DNA of 64,000 bases. Source: Actinopolymorpha pittospori (GTDB taxonomy: Bacteria; Actinomycetota; Actinomycetes; Propionibacteriales; Actinopolymorphaceae). The position numbers and the translations under genes are program-made. Of the stretch, positions 8,860 to 17,889 are shown piece by piece. Below the pieces are notes generated by a model. It was not told the origin of the DNA and did not search any database. It saw only the letters and a program-made list of their open reading frames with translations. Numbering within the stretch: position 1 is the first letter of the stretch; each line of letters starts with the position of its first letter. The stretch spans positions 496,001 to 560,000 of the forward strand of contig NZ_JADBEM010000001.1 of assembly GCF_014873875.1 (NCBI RefSeq). The letters run 5' to 3'.

Positions 8860-9123
8860 GGGACGGCGAACCCGGACCCGAACGCCCACCTGGGCACCAC
8901 CTGGTCGCCGGTGCTCAGCACGAACACCAACGAAAAGCCGGAGCCGCAGGACCGCATCGGCTACGTCGACTACAACACCACCGGCGGCCTCAAGCTGGTC
9001 TCCTCCGACACCCTGACCCTCGGTTGGCCATCCGCGACGAACCCGTCCGGGAACTCCTGGGCAAGCGACCACGCGGCAGTCGTGAGCAGGTTCAGTGTGA
9101 GTGGCAACCACAAGGGACACTGA
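8860..9123 (+). pseudogene. C-terminal remnant of an endonuclease/exonuclease/phosphatase-fold protein
   Basis: An open stretch encodes PQDRIGYVDYNTTGGLKLVS, then TLGWPSATNPSGNSWASDHAAVVSRFSVS. The closing SDHAAVV motif with its catalytic Asp-His pair and the preceding RIxYVxY are typical of the end of EEP-superfamily phosphodiesterases. The rest of the domain (about 200 residues) is not readable upstream in any single frame, so this is a remnant. Possible ancestral roles are a secreted nuclease or sphingomyelinase-like enzyme. Confidence 0.45.
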
Positions 9124-9736
9124 CCAGGCCGACGAGGTGGGGCGTGGCCTACGCAGGCCGCGCCCCACCTCACACATCGCCGGGCCGGTCCGGACGCTCT
9201 GCCGCCGTCACGCCTGGGCGGCGCACTCAGGCTGCGCCCGAATCCCGAAGCCGGGTCGCGGCTACCTGCGTCCTGGCCTCGCTTCCCTCTGCCTCGCTTG
9301 ACGGCGCCTCCGTTGACGTCCGCCGGCGCTCCGACCACGTGCGGGCGGAGTGCACTCCGCCGAGCTCCCAATGTGCCCTGGCGCCAGCTGTCAGAGCCGC
9401 TCTACGACCCAGTCGAGGTGGGCGGTGCGGCGCCGTGACGGCGCGGAGTCGGTGGCGTCAATGGCGGTGCATCGCGATGCGCAACTGGTTCTCCCCGACG
9501 CCGCGGTAGGCGTCGAGGTCGACGGTCGCCCACGAGTCTTTCCTCCCGGCGTCCGCGCTGGCGAGTTCGAATCTCGCTGACCCCCCGCGATGCCCCCGCC
9601 TTCAGCCGCGAGACGCCTGACGGCATCTCGCTCTCTCCCGCAGGCTCACCAAGGCGGGGTGCTCGGCGGCCAGGAGGCGTCCGTCCGCGAGCTCGTCGCC
9701 GGCATGACCCACCCCCAAGCGGTCCCACGCCCGAGG
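9124..9736. other. Stretch without a confident gene, with a tRNA T-arm-like motif
   Basis: Open frames exist on both strands but none resembles a known family or has a good ribosome binding site. At about 9558-9574 the bases GCGAG TTCGAAT CTCGC form a perfect T-arm, followed by TGACCCC where an acceptor strand would be. No matching GGGGTCA lies about 65 bases upstream, so it is not a whole tRNA. A degraded attachment site or chance are both possible. Confidence 0.3.
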
Positions 9737-9778
9737 GAGCGCCGGTCGATCGGTGGTGGCTGCGATCGACCGGCGCTC
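9737..9778. terminator. Perfect 15-base-pair hairpin
   Basis: GAGCGCCGGTCGATC and GATCGACCGGCGCTC pair perfectly around a 12-base loop. It lies 28 bases past the stop codon of the leftward glycerophosphodiesterase gene, where a factor-independent terminator is expected. No T-run follows. Confidence 0.7.
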
Positions 9779-9806
9779 GTTGCTCATCGGGTTAGGAGGT
9801 GATGGG

Positions 9807-11102
9807 TCAGGAGGCGATGTAGGAGTAGAGGTCCTCCATGACCTGGTCGGGGTTGTAGAGGTAGATGTGGTCGGTGACCGTGTCGGCGAGCACCGGAGTA
9901 GTCAGGCCGTTGAAGTGCGCGTTGGGCCGGTCGGTGCCGGGGCCGACGTAAACCTTGTAGAGGCTGCCCGGTTCGATGACAGCATCGTCGCCCACCCGCA
10001 GGAGGGTGTTGCCGAACTCGCGCAGGGTGTAGCCGCTGATGTTGATCGGCTTGTCGGTGGTGTTGCGCAGCGCGACGTACTCGCCCCCGTTGACCGCGAC
10101 GTCGCTGCCCTCCGGGTTGTACACCACGCTGTCGACGATGACGCCGCGGTTGGTGCGCAGCGGCTTCTTGTCGGCGAGCACTGCCTTGGCGACGTTGGGC
10201 ACGTCGGTGAACATGTAGTCGTAACCCTGGTGTTCGATCATGCTCAGGAGCGAGGGACCGTCCTCGACCTCGCTGACGACCTGCAGCCCGAAGGACTGGA
10301 CCCGCCTGACCTGGGAGGCGGTGGTCTGCACCGGGTTGCCGGCGACCGCGGTGGTCCAGGTGGCGAGCTCGGTGAGCACCTCGTCGCTCGCCGTCATGAA
10401 GGGGTAGCCGCTGCGGAGCAGCAGGGTGGGCACCTCGGGCAGCAGCGCGTGGAACTGGCGCAGGCCGGCCTCGTCGAAGGACTGGACCCAGATCTGGGGG
10501 GCGCGGTTCTTGGCCTTGAGGTCGTGGGTGTAGCCCCAGGCGCGGAGCTCCTTGGCCAGGTTCTCCACCATGCCGGGGTAGAGCGTCGGGGACTTGAGCT
10601 CGGGGGCAAGGCCGGCTCGACCGTGGTTGAGCTCGAACCACTCGTGCAGGGTGAGGATCTGCTGCCCGGCGAAGGCGGGGTCCCACCACGAGCCGGCGTC
10701 GAGCTGCTTGATCTCGGCCAGGGTGAAGTCAGCGACGTTCCACGGGGCGCGGTCGGGGAAGACCTCCTCGACGTTCGTCGTTCGCGCGAGGGTGTTGTCG
10801 TGGATGACGACGAGAACGCCGTCCTTGGTCTGGGCCAGGTCACCTTCGAGGACGTCCGCGCCATCGGCCAGGGCACGTTCGTAGGCCGCGGTGGTCTCCT
10901 CCGGCGCGTTCTTCGATGCGCCGCGGTGTGACCACACGACCGGCCCGCGGGGGTTCGCGCGGTGGACGGCACCCTGGTTGGTGTCGGTGATCGATGCCGG
11001 CGAGGCCTCCGCGGGAGGAATGGTTGCTGCTGCGGCGGCCAGGCCGGCGACGAGGACGAGTGCCGATCGCAGATGATTGACGATGAACGCTGGGCGTTGC
11101 AT
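9807..11102 (-). CDS. Secreted glycerophosphodiester phosphodiesterase with C-terminal lamin-tail domain
   Basis: The 431-residue protein has a Sec signal peptide (hydrophobic ALVLVAGLAAAAA ending near AEASPA). A GDPD TIM-barrel follows, with the HRG motif (WSHRGASKNAPEETTAAYERAL), the metal-binding ExD (VLEGDLAQTKDG) and the second catalytic histidine (VVIHDNTLARTTN). The last 110 residues (VIVDSVVYNPEGSD, EYVALRNTTDKPINISGYTLREF) look like a lamin-tail domain, often found on secreted actinobacterial hydrolases. It would release glycerol phosphate from glycerophosphodiesters or teichoic acids outside the cell. The ATG at 11102 is preferred over upstream in-frame starts because the signal peptide begins there and GGAAGG precedes it. 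Confidence 0.9.
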   Translation of the reverse strand: MQRPAFIVNHLRSALVLVAGLAAAAATIPPAEASPASITDTNQGAVHRANPRGPVVWSHRGASKNAPEETTAAYERALADGADVLEGDLAQTKDGVLVVIHDNTLARTTNVEEVFPDRAPWNVADFTLAEIKQLDAGSWWDPAFAGQQILTLHEWFELNHGRAGLAPELKSPTLYPGMVENLAKELRAWGYTHDLKAKNRAPQIWVQSFDEAGLRQFHALLPEVPTLLLRSGYPFMTASDEVLTELATWTTAVAGNPVQTTASQVRRVQSFGLQVVSEVEDGPSLLSMIEHQGYDYMFTDVPNVAKAVLADKKPLRTNRGVIVDSVVYNPEGSDVAVNGGEYVALRNTTDKPINISGYTLREFGNTLLRVGDDAVIEPGSLYKVYVGPGTDRPNAHFNGLTTPVLADTVTDHIYLYNPDQVMEDLYSYIAS

Positions 11103-11284
11103 GGGGGCCTTCCGAGTAGTAGGCAGCGCACGAGTGCAGTTTCGGGGCGTGGGAAACGTAAAGACCCACCTCATCCGGCGGATGAATCCCTAGCGACGAT
11201 GCGACTGACGGCCAACAAACGCCGAGAACGCGACAAGAAGCCCCGCGATACCTGAAGGGGTCTGACGTGGCCCGCGGAGCGGCC

Positions 11285-11745
11285 ACCACCGACGAAGCGC
11301 GCCTGCAGTTCGGGATCCGCCGCGCCGACTGGCAGCTGGGTTCCGCCCGCATCCTCACCGCACCCTAGGTGCAGAGCCATAACACCACCGAGGAGCCCGC
11401 GGCCGTGTCGCCCCAGCCGTGCGACAACGTACAACGCGACGGCGTGACCTGGTCGTCGACCTGCCCGCGCATTCGTTCGTCACCGTCGAAGTCCAGCTCG
11501 GCTGACCAGCACGGCCCTCCCTGCCGGCTGTGTCGCCGGCAGCTTCCAAGCCGGGGCCCGCCCAGGTGCCCAGTTCTTCGAGTTTCGGCCGTGGCCACCG
11601 CGCGATCAGGATTGGCTCCAGGGCGCGTCACCCGCTTGAAAGGCGCGCAGGCATTCGACAAGCGATCGGCGGGCATGAAGGAAGGTCTGTTCGAGACACT
11701 GGCCACGTCCGGCTGGAGCGGCGCCATCCTCGACGGCGCCGCTGG
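11285..11745 (+). pseudogene. Decayed copy of the arabinofuranosidase 3' end plus helicase 5' end
   Basis: This stretch aligns along its length, with scattered substitutions and small gaps, to about 34101-34550. It covers the last 70 codons of a GH51 arabinofuranosidase (EARLQFGIRRADWQLGSARILTAP), the intergenic spacer and the first codons of the DUF3427-type helicase (MKEGLFETLATSG). The enzyme part carries a TAG where the intact gene has AAG, and lacks one base in the segment matching GTGAACCTGGTCGTC. Similarity fades by about 11745. It is not a recent duplication, because the divergence is substantial. Confidence 0.75.
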
Positions 11746-11759
11746 CCTGAGATGGCCTG

Positions 11760-11881
11760 GCACCGGCGGACGACCGATGACCAGCAATGGTCCATCCACT
11801 TGATCGACACGGCCAACCAGTCCATCACGGACTCTGCGGGCCAGGTCGCGCAATGGGTGAGCCAACAGCGCACCTTCCTCC
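11760..11881 (+). pseudogene. Possible C-terminal remnant of a P-loop kinase-like protein
   Basis: A short open stretch reads TTDDQQWSIHLIDTANQSITDSAGQVAQWVSQQR. The IDT..S....QVAQWV pattern resembles the end of small AAA/P-loop kinases, which often finish with a V(I)DTTG...V..W helix. No Walker A is readable upstream, where the arabinofuranosidase/helicase relic lies instead. It directly precedes a strong hairpin. The assignment is weak. Confidence 0.25.
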
Positions 11882-11919
11882 GATCCGGGCACCTCGCGTT
11901 GTCGCGAGGTGCCCGGATC
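11882..11919. terminator. Perfect 17-base-pair hairpin
   Basis: GATCCGGGCACCTCGCG pairs perfectly with CGCGAGGTGCCCGGATC around a TTGT tetraloop. It lies between a rightward remnant and the end of the leftward enolase-family gene (stop at 12036), so it could terminate transcription from both sides. Confidence 0.7.
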
Positions 11920-12035
11920 AGCCATCGCCTGGAGCCGAACCGAACTCTTGATCCGCTTTCGCGGCAGGTTCTGGACGTGACCCGCCCGGAGGCGCCACCA
12001 ACATCCTCGCGGGCGGGCGGGCCGCTACTGGCCCA

Positions 12036-13178
12036 CTACTGGTCCATCACGGATCCGTCCGTACGCAACCGGGTGACAACCTCACGCTTCACCTCGGGCA
12101 GCATCTCCAGCGCATCACGGTTGAGTGTGACTCCGATGCCCGGATCGCTGGGGATCATCAGGTATCCGTTCCCGTCGTGCCCGATCGGCGGGCTCATCAG
12201 CAGTGACCTCGGCGGTGACCATTCACCGGGGTACTCCTGGAGAGCGAAGTTGGGAATGCACGCCGCGATCTGCAGGCAGGCCGCGGTTGACACCGGGCTG
12301 AGCGGGTTGTGCGGAACGACACCGACATGATGCGCCTCGGCCAGGGCGGCGATCTTCTTGGCCCCCGAGATCCCGCCCACCAGGCACACGTCGGGACGCA
12401 CGTACTGCACAGCGCCTCTCGCCAACAGCATCTGGAACTCCCACAGCGAGGTCATCCGCTCACCAGTCGCGATCGGAATCGAGATCTTGCTCGCCACGTA
12501 AGCCATCTCGTCGAAGTTGTCCGGAGTAACCGGGTCCTCGTAGAAGAAGGGCCTGTACGGCTCGATCGCACGGCCCAACTGGATCGCCTCAGCCGGGTTC
12601 AGCCGCCGATGGATCTCGACGCACAGGTCGACTTCCGACCCGACGGCCTCCCGGTACAGCCGAACCGCCTCGGCCGCCTCCTCGATCAACCGCACTCCGG
12701 TGTGCACGGCGAAGGGGCGGTCCCTGGGTTCGTCGAGGAACGGAGTCAGATGTCCCACCGCGGTGAAGCCCGCCGCGCGGGCCGACTTGATCCCGGCCAG
12801 CAGTTCCTCCCGGGTCGAACCGAACACGTGGTGGTACGCCCGCGCCCGGTCACGAACCGGACCGCCCAGCAGATGATGCACCGGCACCCCGAAGTGCTTG
12901 CCGGCGATATCCCACAGCGCGATGTCCAGGGCGCTGATCGCCCCCATGATCGCGGACCCCCGAAAGTGGCTGAACCGGTACATGTACTGCCAGTGGTGCT
13001 CGATATGCAAAGGATCCTTGTCCACGAGATACCGGCCGAACTTCTCCACTGCCGCCGCGGACGACTCCAGGAAACCCCATGCGCCCGACTCCCCCAGACC
13101 GGAGATGCCGGCATCGGTGTGCACCTCGACCAAGAGATACCTGTCAACGAAATGGCACTCCACGCCAGTAATCTTCAT
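12036..13178 (-). CDS. Enolase-superfamily sugar-acid dehydratase (galactonate dehydratase-like)
   Basis: The 380-residue protein has the alpha/beta capping domain (KITGVECHFVDRYLLVEVHTD, GLGE) and a TIM barrel. The three metal ligands are seen in DLCVEIHRR, FFYEDPV and IATGER, and a general-base histidine follows in GVVPHNPLSPV. The EIH motif, with histidine two residues after the ligand, plus VPHNP place it near D-galactonate, mannonate and related sugar-acid dehydratases, not muconate cycloisomerases. It would convert an aldonic acid to a 2-keto-3-deoxy acid in the cytoplasm; the exact stereoisomer cannot be told. It is the last gene of the long leftward catabolic block, 90 bases after the binding protein gene. 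AAAGG precedes the ATG. Confidence 0.85.
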   Translation of the reverse strand: MKITGVECHFVDRYLLVEVHTDAGISGLGESGAWGFLESSAAAVEKFGRYLVDKDPLHIEHHWQYMYRFSHFRGSAIMGAISALDIALWDIAGKHFGVPVHHLLGGPVRDRARAYHHVFGSTREELLAGIKSARAAGFTAVGHLTPFLDEPRDRPFAVHTGVRLIEEAAEAVRLYREAVGSEVDLCVEIHRRLNPAEAIQLGRAIEPYRPFFYEDPVTPDNFDEMAYVASKISIPIATGERMTSLWEFQMLLARGAVQYVRPDVCLVGGISGAKKIAALAEAHHVGVVPHNPLSPVSTAACLQIAACIPNFALQEYPGEWSPPRSLLMSPPIGHDGNGYLMIPSDPGIGVTLNRDALEMLPEVKREVVTRLRTDGSVMDQ

Positions 13179-13267
13179 GCTGTGAACCTTTCGCCAGGTG
13201 AATCGTATTCCCTCCCTGCCGAACCCAACTGAGTCTCGGCAGTCTTACGCTGAAGAAGCAGCCCCTG

Positions 13268-15256
13268 TTATTCGTCCCAGTAGTACTGCTCTGGCTTCGT
13301 CCAGCCGGGAGTCGGGTAGAAGTCCGCCTCCAGTTCCAATTTCTCAGGAGCATTACGCAAGGAATTCTGTACGACATCGTAGCCCGTTGGATTGAGAACC
13401 GTCCCAATGACGTAGAACTCCTCCTGGGAGATACGGAGAATCTGCTTGAACAACTCTTGCTGCTTGTCTTTCTCCACGGTCACCTTGAGTTGGTCGTAGA
13501 GCATCATCTGACGGCGGGTGGCCTCGGGTGGCTCCTCACCGTTCCGGCCTGAGGACTCATACCAGGCGCCCCACTCCACGGCGAAGTATGACGTCGTGTT
13601 GTAGGGGAAGAACCATTGCGGATTCAGCATCGCGTCGTTCAGACCCGAGTCTCCATCATCGATCACTGCGTCGTGATCATTATTCTCCATCTGCGCGAAG
13701 ATCAAGGAACCTGCCGCCCCATTGACGCGGACCTCGACACCAACCCCTGCGAAATATCCTCTGATTAGTTCCGCCGTGTCTGGCCACGTCGATATACTGT
13801 CGGTACGCACGCCGAGGGCGAACGAGATTGGCTCTCCGTCGGGCCTCAGGCGGACGCCCTTGGCGTTGCGTTCCCGATATCCCGCACGATCCAACTGCAT
13901 GTTGGCTTTCGCGCGGTCGAACTGCGTGTACTGCTTGGCCAGTCGCTCGTCGTAGAAGTCGGATTCCCGACGTGGCGCCAGCTGCCAGGGCTCACCCTGA
14001 CTCTGCAGGATCACATCGATGATCTCTTGACGATTTATTGCGTAGGACAGTCCGATACGGAAGTCCTTGTTCTGAAACACCGTTCGTAGCGCCGGATCCT
14101 TGTGGTTGAGGTTGAGGGAGATACTGGCGGCGTTCGGGTCCGAGACGAGCCGATCAATGAAGTGGTAGCCGCCCTCTTCCCGCGTGCGAGCCAGGACGGG
14201 CTTGTATCGCACCGCCATGAACTGGTCGCTCAGGATACTCAGCTCACCACGGCTGGCCTTGAGGACACCGACATCGGGAGTTTCGATCACCTCGATGACG
14301 ACCTCGTCGAGGTACGGCAGCTGGCTTCCCTTGGGATCGGTCTTCCAGTAGTAAGGGTTCCGCTCCAGCACGAGACGATTTCCACCCTCAAGCGGCTTGT
14401 TCACCCGCCACGCAAACAACGTCGGGATATCGGGGTTCTGCCAGTAGGCTAGGTCTAGGGACCCTGCTCCACCCTTACTCAGAAACAGTTCTGTCCAGGA
14501 CGGATACCCTTCCTCCTTCGCCAAGTCCAGGATGTTCTCGTTGTACTTCTCGTGAAACTTCTCGAAGTAGTGTCTGGGATAGTCCGTCAAGACATTTCCG
14601 CGACCGGCCGCGAGGTTTTGCAGGAGTAGACTGTTCGGCTCGACAAAAACGATCCTGAACGTATAGTCGTTCACTTTCTCGAGCGTCGGCGGCTTGTTGC
14701 CAGCAGAGAACCACGCAGGGAAGATTGGGTTCAGGGCCTTGTTGCGCAGCACGTCGTCAAACGCGAACACGATGTCGTCGGCGGTGAAGGGTTTCCCGTC
14801 AGACCATTTCACACCCTCGCGGAGATGGAAGGTGTACTGGCGCCCACCTGTTGCAACCTCCCACGACTCGGCGAGGTTGGGGACGGCCCCAGTCCAGTCC
14901 TTGTTCCAGCGCGCCAACCCGTCGTAGGCGATCTTCATGTCGGAGTCCGGACTGGGAACCGCCGTGTTCCACGTACCCCCATAGCGACCGATGCTCGTGG
15001 TCGGTTCGACGACCAGCGGCTTCGTTGGGAGGCGGTCCTTGAGTGCCGGCAACTCCCCAGCTTGGACCCTTCCGGCGAGCATGGGGGGCTCACCTCCAGG
15101 AGCCGCACTACCGCCGCTCGAGCCCTTCGCATCTCCGTTCTTGTCGGGTTCGATGGACAGGTCGCACCCGATTAACGGGGCGGCCGCCATGATTGACAGC
15201 CCCATGCGTAAAAGGTCGCGTCTGGCTGTTCCTCGCCTGTCTTTCGCCTTATCCAT
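13268..15256 (-). CDS. Family 5 ABC transporter substrate-binding lipoprotein (second importer)
   Basis: The 662-residue protein opens with a twin-arginine signal (RRDLLRMGLSIMAAAPLIGC) whose LIGC is a lipobox, so it is probably exported folded and lipid-anchored. The mature part has the SBP_bac_5 hallmarks LAESWEVATGGRQYTFHLREGVKWSDGKPFTADDIVFAFD and DFRIGLSYAINRQEII. Such proteins bind oligopeptides, nickel complexes or, in actinomycetes, often oligosaccharides. Its place between sugar-acid genes favours a carbohydrate ligand (inference). The ATG at 15256 is chosen because the signal starts there and GGGGG lies upstream; the frame is open further upstream. Confidence 0.9.
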   Translation of the reverse strand: MDKAKDRRGTARRDLLRMGLSIMAAAPLIGCDLSIEPDKNGDAKGSSGGSAAPGGEPPMLAGRVQAGELPALKDRLPTKPLVVEPTTSIGRYGGTWNTAVPSPDSDMKIAYDGLARWNKDWTGAVPNLAESWEVATGGRQYTFHLREGVKWSDGKPFTADDIVFAFDDVLRNKALNPIFPAWFSAGNKPPTLEKVNDYTFRIVFVEPNSLLLQNLAAGRGNVLTDYPRHYFEKFHEKYNENILDLAKEEGYPSWTELFLSKGGAGSLDLAYWQNPDIPTLFAWRVNKPLEGGNRLVLERNPYYWKTDPKGSQLPYLDEVVIEVIETPDVGVLKASRGELSILSDQFMAVRYKPVLARTREEGGYHFIDRLVSDPNAASISLNLNHKDPALRTVFQNKDFRIGLSYAINRQEIIDVILQSQGEPWQLAPRRESDFYDERLAKQYTQFDRAKANMQLDRAGYRERNAKGVRLRPDGEPISFALGVRTDSISTWPDTAELIRGYFAGVGVEVRVNGAAGSLIFAQMENNDHDAVIDDGDSGLNDAMLNPQWFFPYNTTSYFAVEWGAWYESSGRNGEEPPEATRRQMMLYDQLKVTVEKDKQQELFKQILRISQEEFYVIGTVLNPTGYDVVQNSLRNAPEKLELEADFYPTPGWTKPEQYYWDE

Positions 15257-15583
15257 GGCACAAACCCCCAAAGTGACTGGCGCACCTGGCCGTCCGACGC
15301 TCCGCGGGGCATCCACTTCCGCACCTGACTGACATGGCAGAGGGTGTGGATACAGGAATACGTCGACGACGGAAAATCCCCAATGGGTGGGCCTACCTCG
15401 CCCGATCCTCGAAAGGACTCCGAGGCCAGCGAGGGGCGTGACTTGCAACTGATCTGGCCCGCGCAATCTGCGAGGGTTCTGGAATCCTAGAACGGGTTCC
15501 TAATGAAATCTATGCAACTCTTTTGGGAGTGTCAAGGCATTGAGATCTCCTGACTCGGGTTCCGTCTCACCTGGAAGAGTCGC
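15257..15583. other. Intergenic region upstream of the binding-protein gene
   Basis: No gene is visible in these 327 bases. They are long enough for a separate promoter for the binding protein, which usually needs higher expression than the ATPases. The part next to 15500-15550 is locally AT-richer (for example AATGAAATCTATGCAACTC) but I see no convincing -35/-10 pair. Confidence 0.4.
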
Positions 15584-16678
15584 CTAATCCAGGGGCTCGC
15601 CGGTCGCTGCTGGTTTCCCACCCATGACGCCGATGAGATTGAGTTCCTCGGAGAAGTGGCAGGCGGCCTGGTGTTGTGCGGAGAGGTGGCGTAGGTCGGG
15701 GCGTTCTGTCGAACACTTCTCCTGGTTGTAGTTGCAGCGGGTGTGGAAGAGGCAACCGCTGGGCAGTTTGGAGGGGTCGGGGAAGTCGTCGGACAATCTG
15801 ATCCGGCGTGCGGAGCCTCGTAGCCGGGGGTCGGGCTTGGGTACTGCCGAGAGTAGGGCTTCGGTGTAGGGGTGCTGAGGGTTGGTGTAGAGGTCTGCTG
15901 TTTCTGCGAGCTCGACGATCTTGCCGAGGTACATGACAGCGACCCGGTCGCAGATGCTTTCCACGACCGAGAGGTCGTGGGAGATGAACAGGTAGGTCAG
16001 GTCAAGTTCGTCCTGCAGGTCACGTAACAGGCTGAGGATCTGTGCTCGGACCGAGACGTCCAGGGCGGAGACTGCTTCGTCGGCGATGACCAGTCGGGGT
16101 TGGACGATGAGTGCCCTGGCGATGTTGACTCGTTGCCGTTCGCCGCCGGAGAAGGCGTGGGGGTATCGGCGCATGTGGCCGGGTGAGAGCCCTACTTTGC
16201 GAAGCATGGCGGCGACGCGGTCCTCCAGTTCGCTTCCGGATGCGATGCCGTAGGCCTTGAGGGGGTCGCCGACGATCTGCAGGAGCGTCATGCGGGGGTT
16301 GAGCGAGGAGAACGGGTCCTGGAAGATGACCCGGATCTCCCGCTGGAACTGGCGAAGCTCCCGCCGGTCGATCCCCGCTAAATCGGTCGTCCGGCCCTTT
16401 GCGTCGGTGTAGTGAATGCTGCCTCCGCTGGGCTCCTCGGAACGGACGATGCAGCGACCAAGAGTCGTCTTGCCGCAGCCCGACTCACCAACCAGCCCAA
16501 GGACCTCACCGGACCGGATCGTCAGATCGACGCCGTTGACCGCGTGCACGTGTCCGGTAGTTCGAGCCAGCAGCCCACGCCGGCGAATCGGGAAGCGCAT
16601 CGCCAGCCCCTCCACACGAAGGAGGACGGCCTCACTACTAGGTACGGACGTTCCAGCCGGCATAGTCGGAGCGGTCAC
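15584..16678 (-). CDS. ABC importer ATP-binding protein, OppF/DppF type (second importer)
   Basis: The 364-residue ATPase has Walker [16 protein letters not shown]-loop [15 protein letters not shown], signature [15 protein letters not shown] and Walker [13 protein letters not shown]. The H-loop is [11 protein letters not shown]. The C-terminal oligopeptide-transporter extension follows ([16 protein letters not shown], then [17 protein letters not shown], a four-cysteine cluster that can bind Fe-S in relatives). GTG 16678 overlaps the upstream ATPase stop as GTGA and has GGAGGAG just upstream. It pairs with the OppD-type subunit to energise the two permeases. Confidence 0.9.
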   Translation of the reverse strand: MTAPTMPAGTSVPSSEAVLLRVEGLAMRFPIRRRGLLARTTGHVHAVNGVDLTIRSGEVLGLVGESGCGKTTLGRCIVRSEEPSGGSIHYTDAKGRTTDLAGIDRRELRQFQREIRVIFQDPFSSLNPRMTLLQIVGDPLKAYGIASGSELEDRVAAMLRKVGLSPGHMRRYPHAFSGGERQRVNIARALIVQPRLVIADEAVSALDVSVRAQILSLLRDLQDELDLTYLFISHDLSVVESICDRVAVMYLGKIVELAETADLYTNPQHPYTEALLSAVPKPDPRLRGSARRIRLSDDFPDPSKLPSGCLFHTRCNYNQEKCSTERPDLRHLSAQHQAACHFSEELNLIGVMGGKPAATGEPLD

Positions 16679-17880
16679 TTCTCCTCCCCTGCGTCGAAGG
16701 TAGCCCTGACCCTCTGCGAGTCGACGCCGTGCGCGTGCAGAAGTTCCGCGTCGTGCAACACGCATCTCGAAAGGCTGGGACCGACCCGTACCTGCGGCGG
16801 ATCCACCGTGTCGCACAGGCCGGCGATCGCGTGCTCGCAGCGAGGATGATAGGGACAACCCGGAGGCCGGTTGAGTGGGTGCGGAACCTCCCCTCGGATG
16901 GACGCCTTGCGCTGCCTGACACCGCTGCCCATGGTGGGGACGGAGGTGAGCAGCGCCTTGGTGTAAGGGTGTTGCGGGTGGTGGAAGATGTCGTCCACGC
17001 TGCCTTGCTCGACCACGGTCCCGAGGTACATCACCACTACCTCGTCGGCGACCTCGGCAACCACGCCGAGGTCGTGGGTGATGAAGAGCATCGCCATTCC
17101 GGTGTCGGCCTGCAGTTCGGTTAGCAGGTCGATGATGCGGGCCTGGGTGGTCACGTCGAGTGCGGTGGTTGGCTCGTCGGCGATCAGGAGGCTGGGTTCG
17201 CAGGCGAGTGCGATGGCGATCATCACCCGCTGGCACATCCCGCCCGAGAGCTGAAACGGGTAGGAGTCCATGCGCTGCTCTGGCCGTGGGATGCCAACCC
17301 GCTCCAACAAGGCGACGCCGCGGCTCCAGGCATCCTTCCTCGTGACCCGTCGGTGTAACATGATCGCCTCGACGAGATGCTGCGCCACGGTGTACATCGG
17401 CGAGAGCGATGCCATCGGCTCCTGGAACACCATCGAGATCTCGTTACCCCGCACCTGGCGCAGTTCCTCACCGTGCGGGTCCAGGACGGCGAGGTCGATC
17501 CGGTCAGCTCCCTCTGCGGTTCGCGGACCTCGCTTCGTCGACCTTCCACCAGCCGCCTTGGTCCTGAGCCCGCCGCTGGGCTTCGTACTTCCTCTCCGAC
17601 TCCGAGCCCGTGTGGAGTCCCCAGCGACCTCCAGCCCCTTGTCGACAGGCGGACGACGCAGCCAGATGTTTCCCTCGACGATCCGCCCGGGCGGGTCGAC
17701 GAGGCCGAGGATCGACCGCGCAGTCACCGACTTGCCACAGCCAGACTCCCCCACGACGCAGACGGTTCGGCCGCGCGGAACGGTGAGACTGACGCCGTCA
17801 ACGGACCGCACGACACCCTCGTCGAGAAAGAAATGCGTCTTGAGGCCTTCCACAGAAAGCAGTACGTCCTCTGTGAGCAT
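16675..17880 (-). CDS. ABC importer ATP-binding protein, OppD/DppD type, with an unusual basic insertion
   Basis: The 401-residue ATPase has Walker [14 protein letters not shown] (about residues 42-54), Q-loop [15 protein letters not shown], signature [15 protein letters not shown], Walker [12 protein letters not shown] and H-loop [10 protein letters not shown]. The C-terminal extension has [18 protein letters not shown]. Between Walker A and the Q-loop is a roughly 50-residue insertion (about 75-128) rich in Arg, Ser, Lys and Gly, such as [12 protein letters not shown]; typical OppD proteins have a much shorter link. I chose ATG 17880 with AGGGAG 5 bases upstream; an in-frame GTG at 17886 is possible. 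It starts 9 bases after the permease stop. Confidence 0.9.
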   Translation of the reverse strand: MLTEDVLLSVEGLKTHFFLDEGVVRSVDGVSLTVPRGRTVCVVGESGCGKSVTARSILGLVDPPGRIVEGNIWLRRPPVDKGLEVAGDSTRARSRRGSTKPSGGLRTKAAGGRSTKRGPRTAEGADRIDLAVLDPHGEELRQVRGNEISMVFQEPMASLSPMYTVAQHLVEAIMLHRRVTRKDAWSRGVALLERVGIPRPEQRMDSYPFQLSGGMCQRVMIAIALACEPSLLIADEPTTALDVTTQARIIDLLTELQADTGMAMLFITHDLGVVAEVADEVVVMYLGTVVEQGSVDDIFHHPQHPYTKALLTSVPTMGSGVRQRKASIRGEVPHPLNRPPGCPYHPRCEHAIAGLCDTVDPPQVRVGPSLSRCVLHDAELLHAHGVDSQRVRATFDAGEEK

Positions 17881-17889
17881 CCGCACTCC

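Noticed and set aside
9753..10931. Plus-strand frame opposite the glycerophosphodiesterase
   Set aside because: Val/Gly/Asp-rich antisense product without motifs, while the minus strand has a signal peptide and the complete catalytic set.
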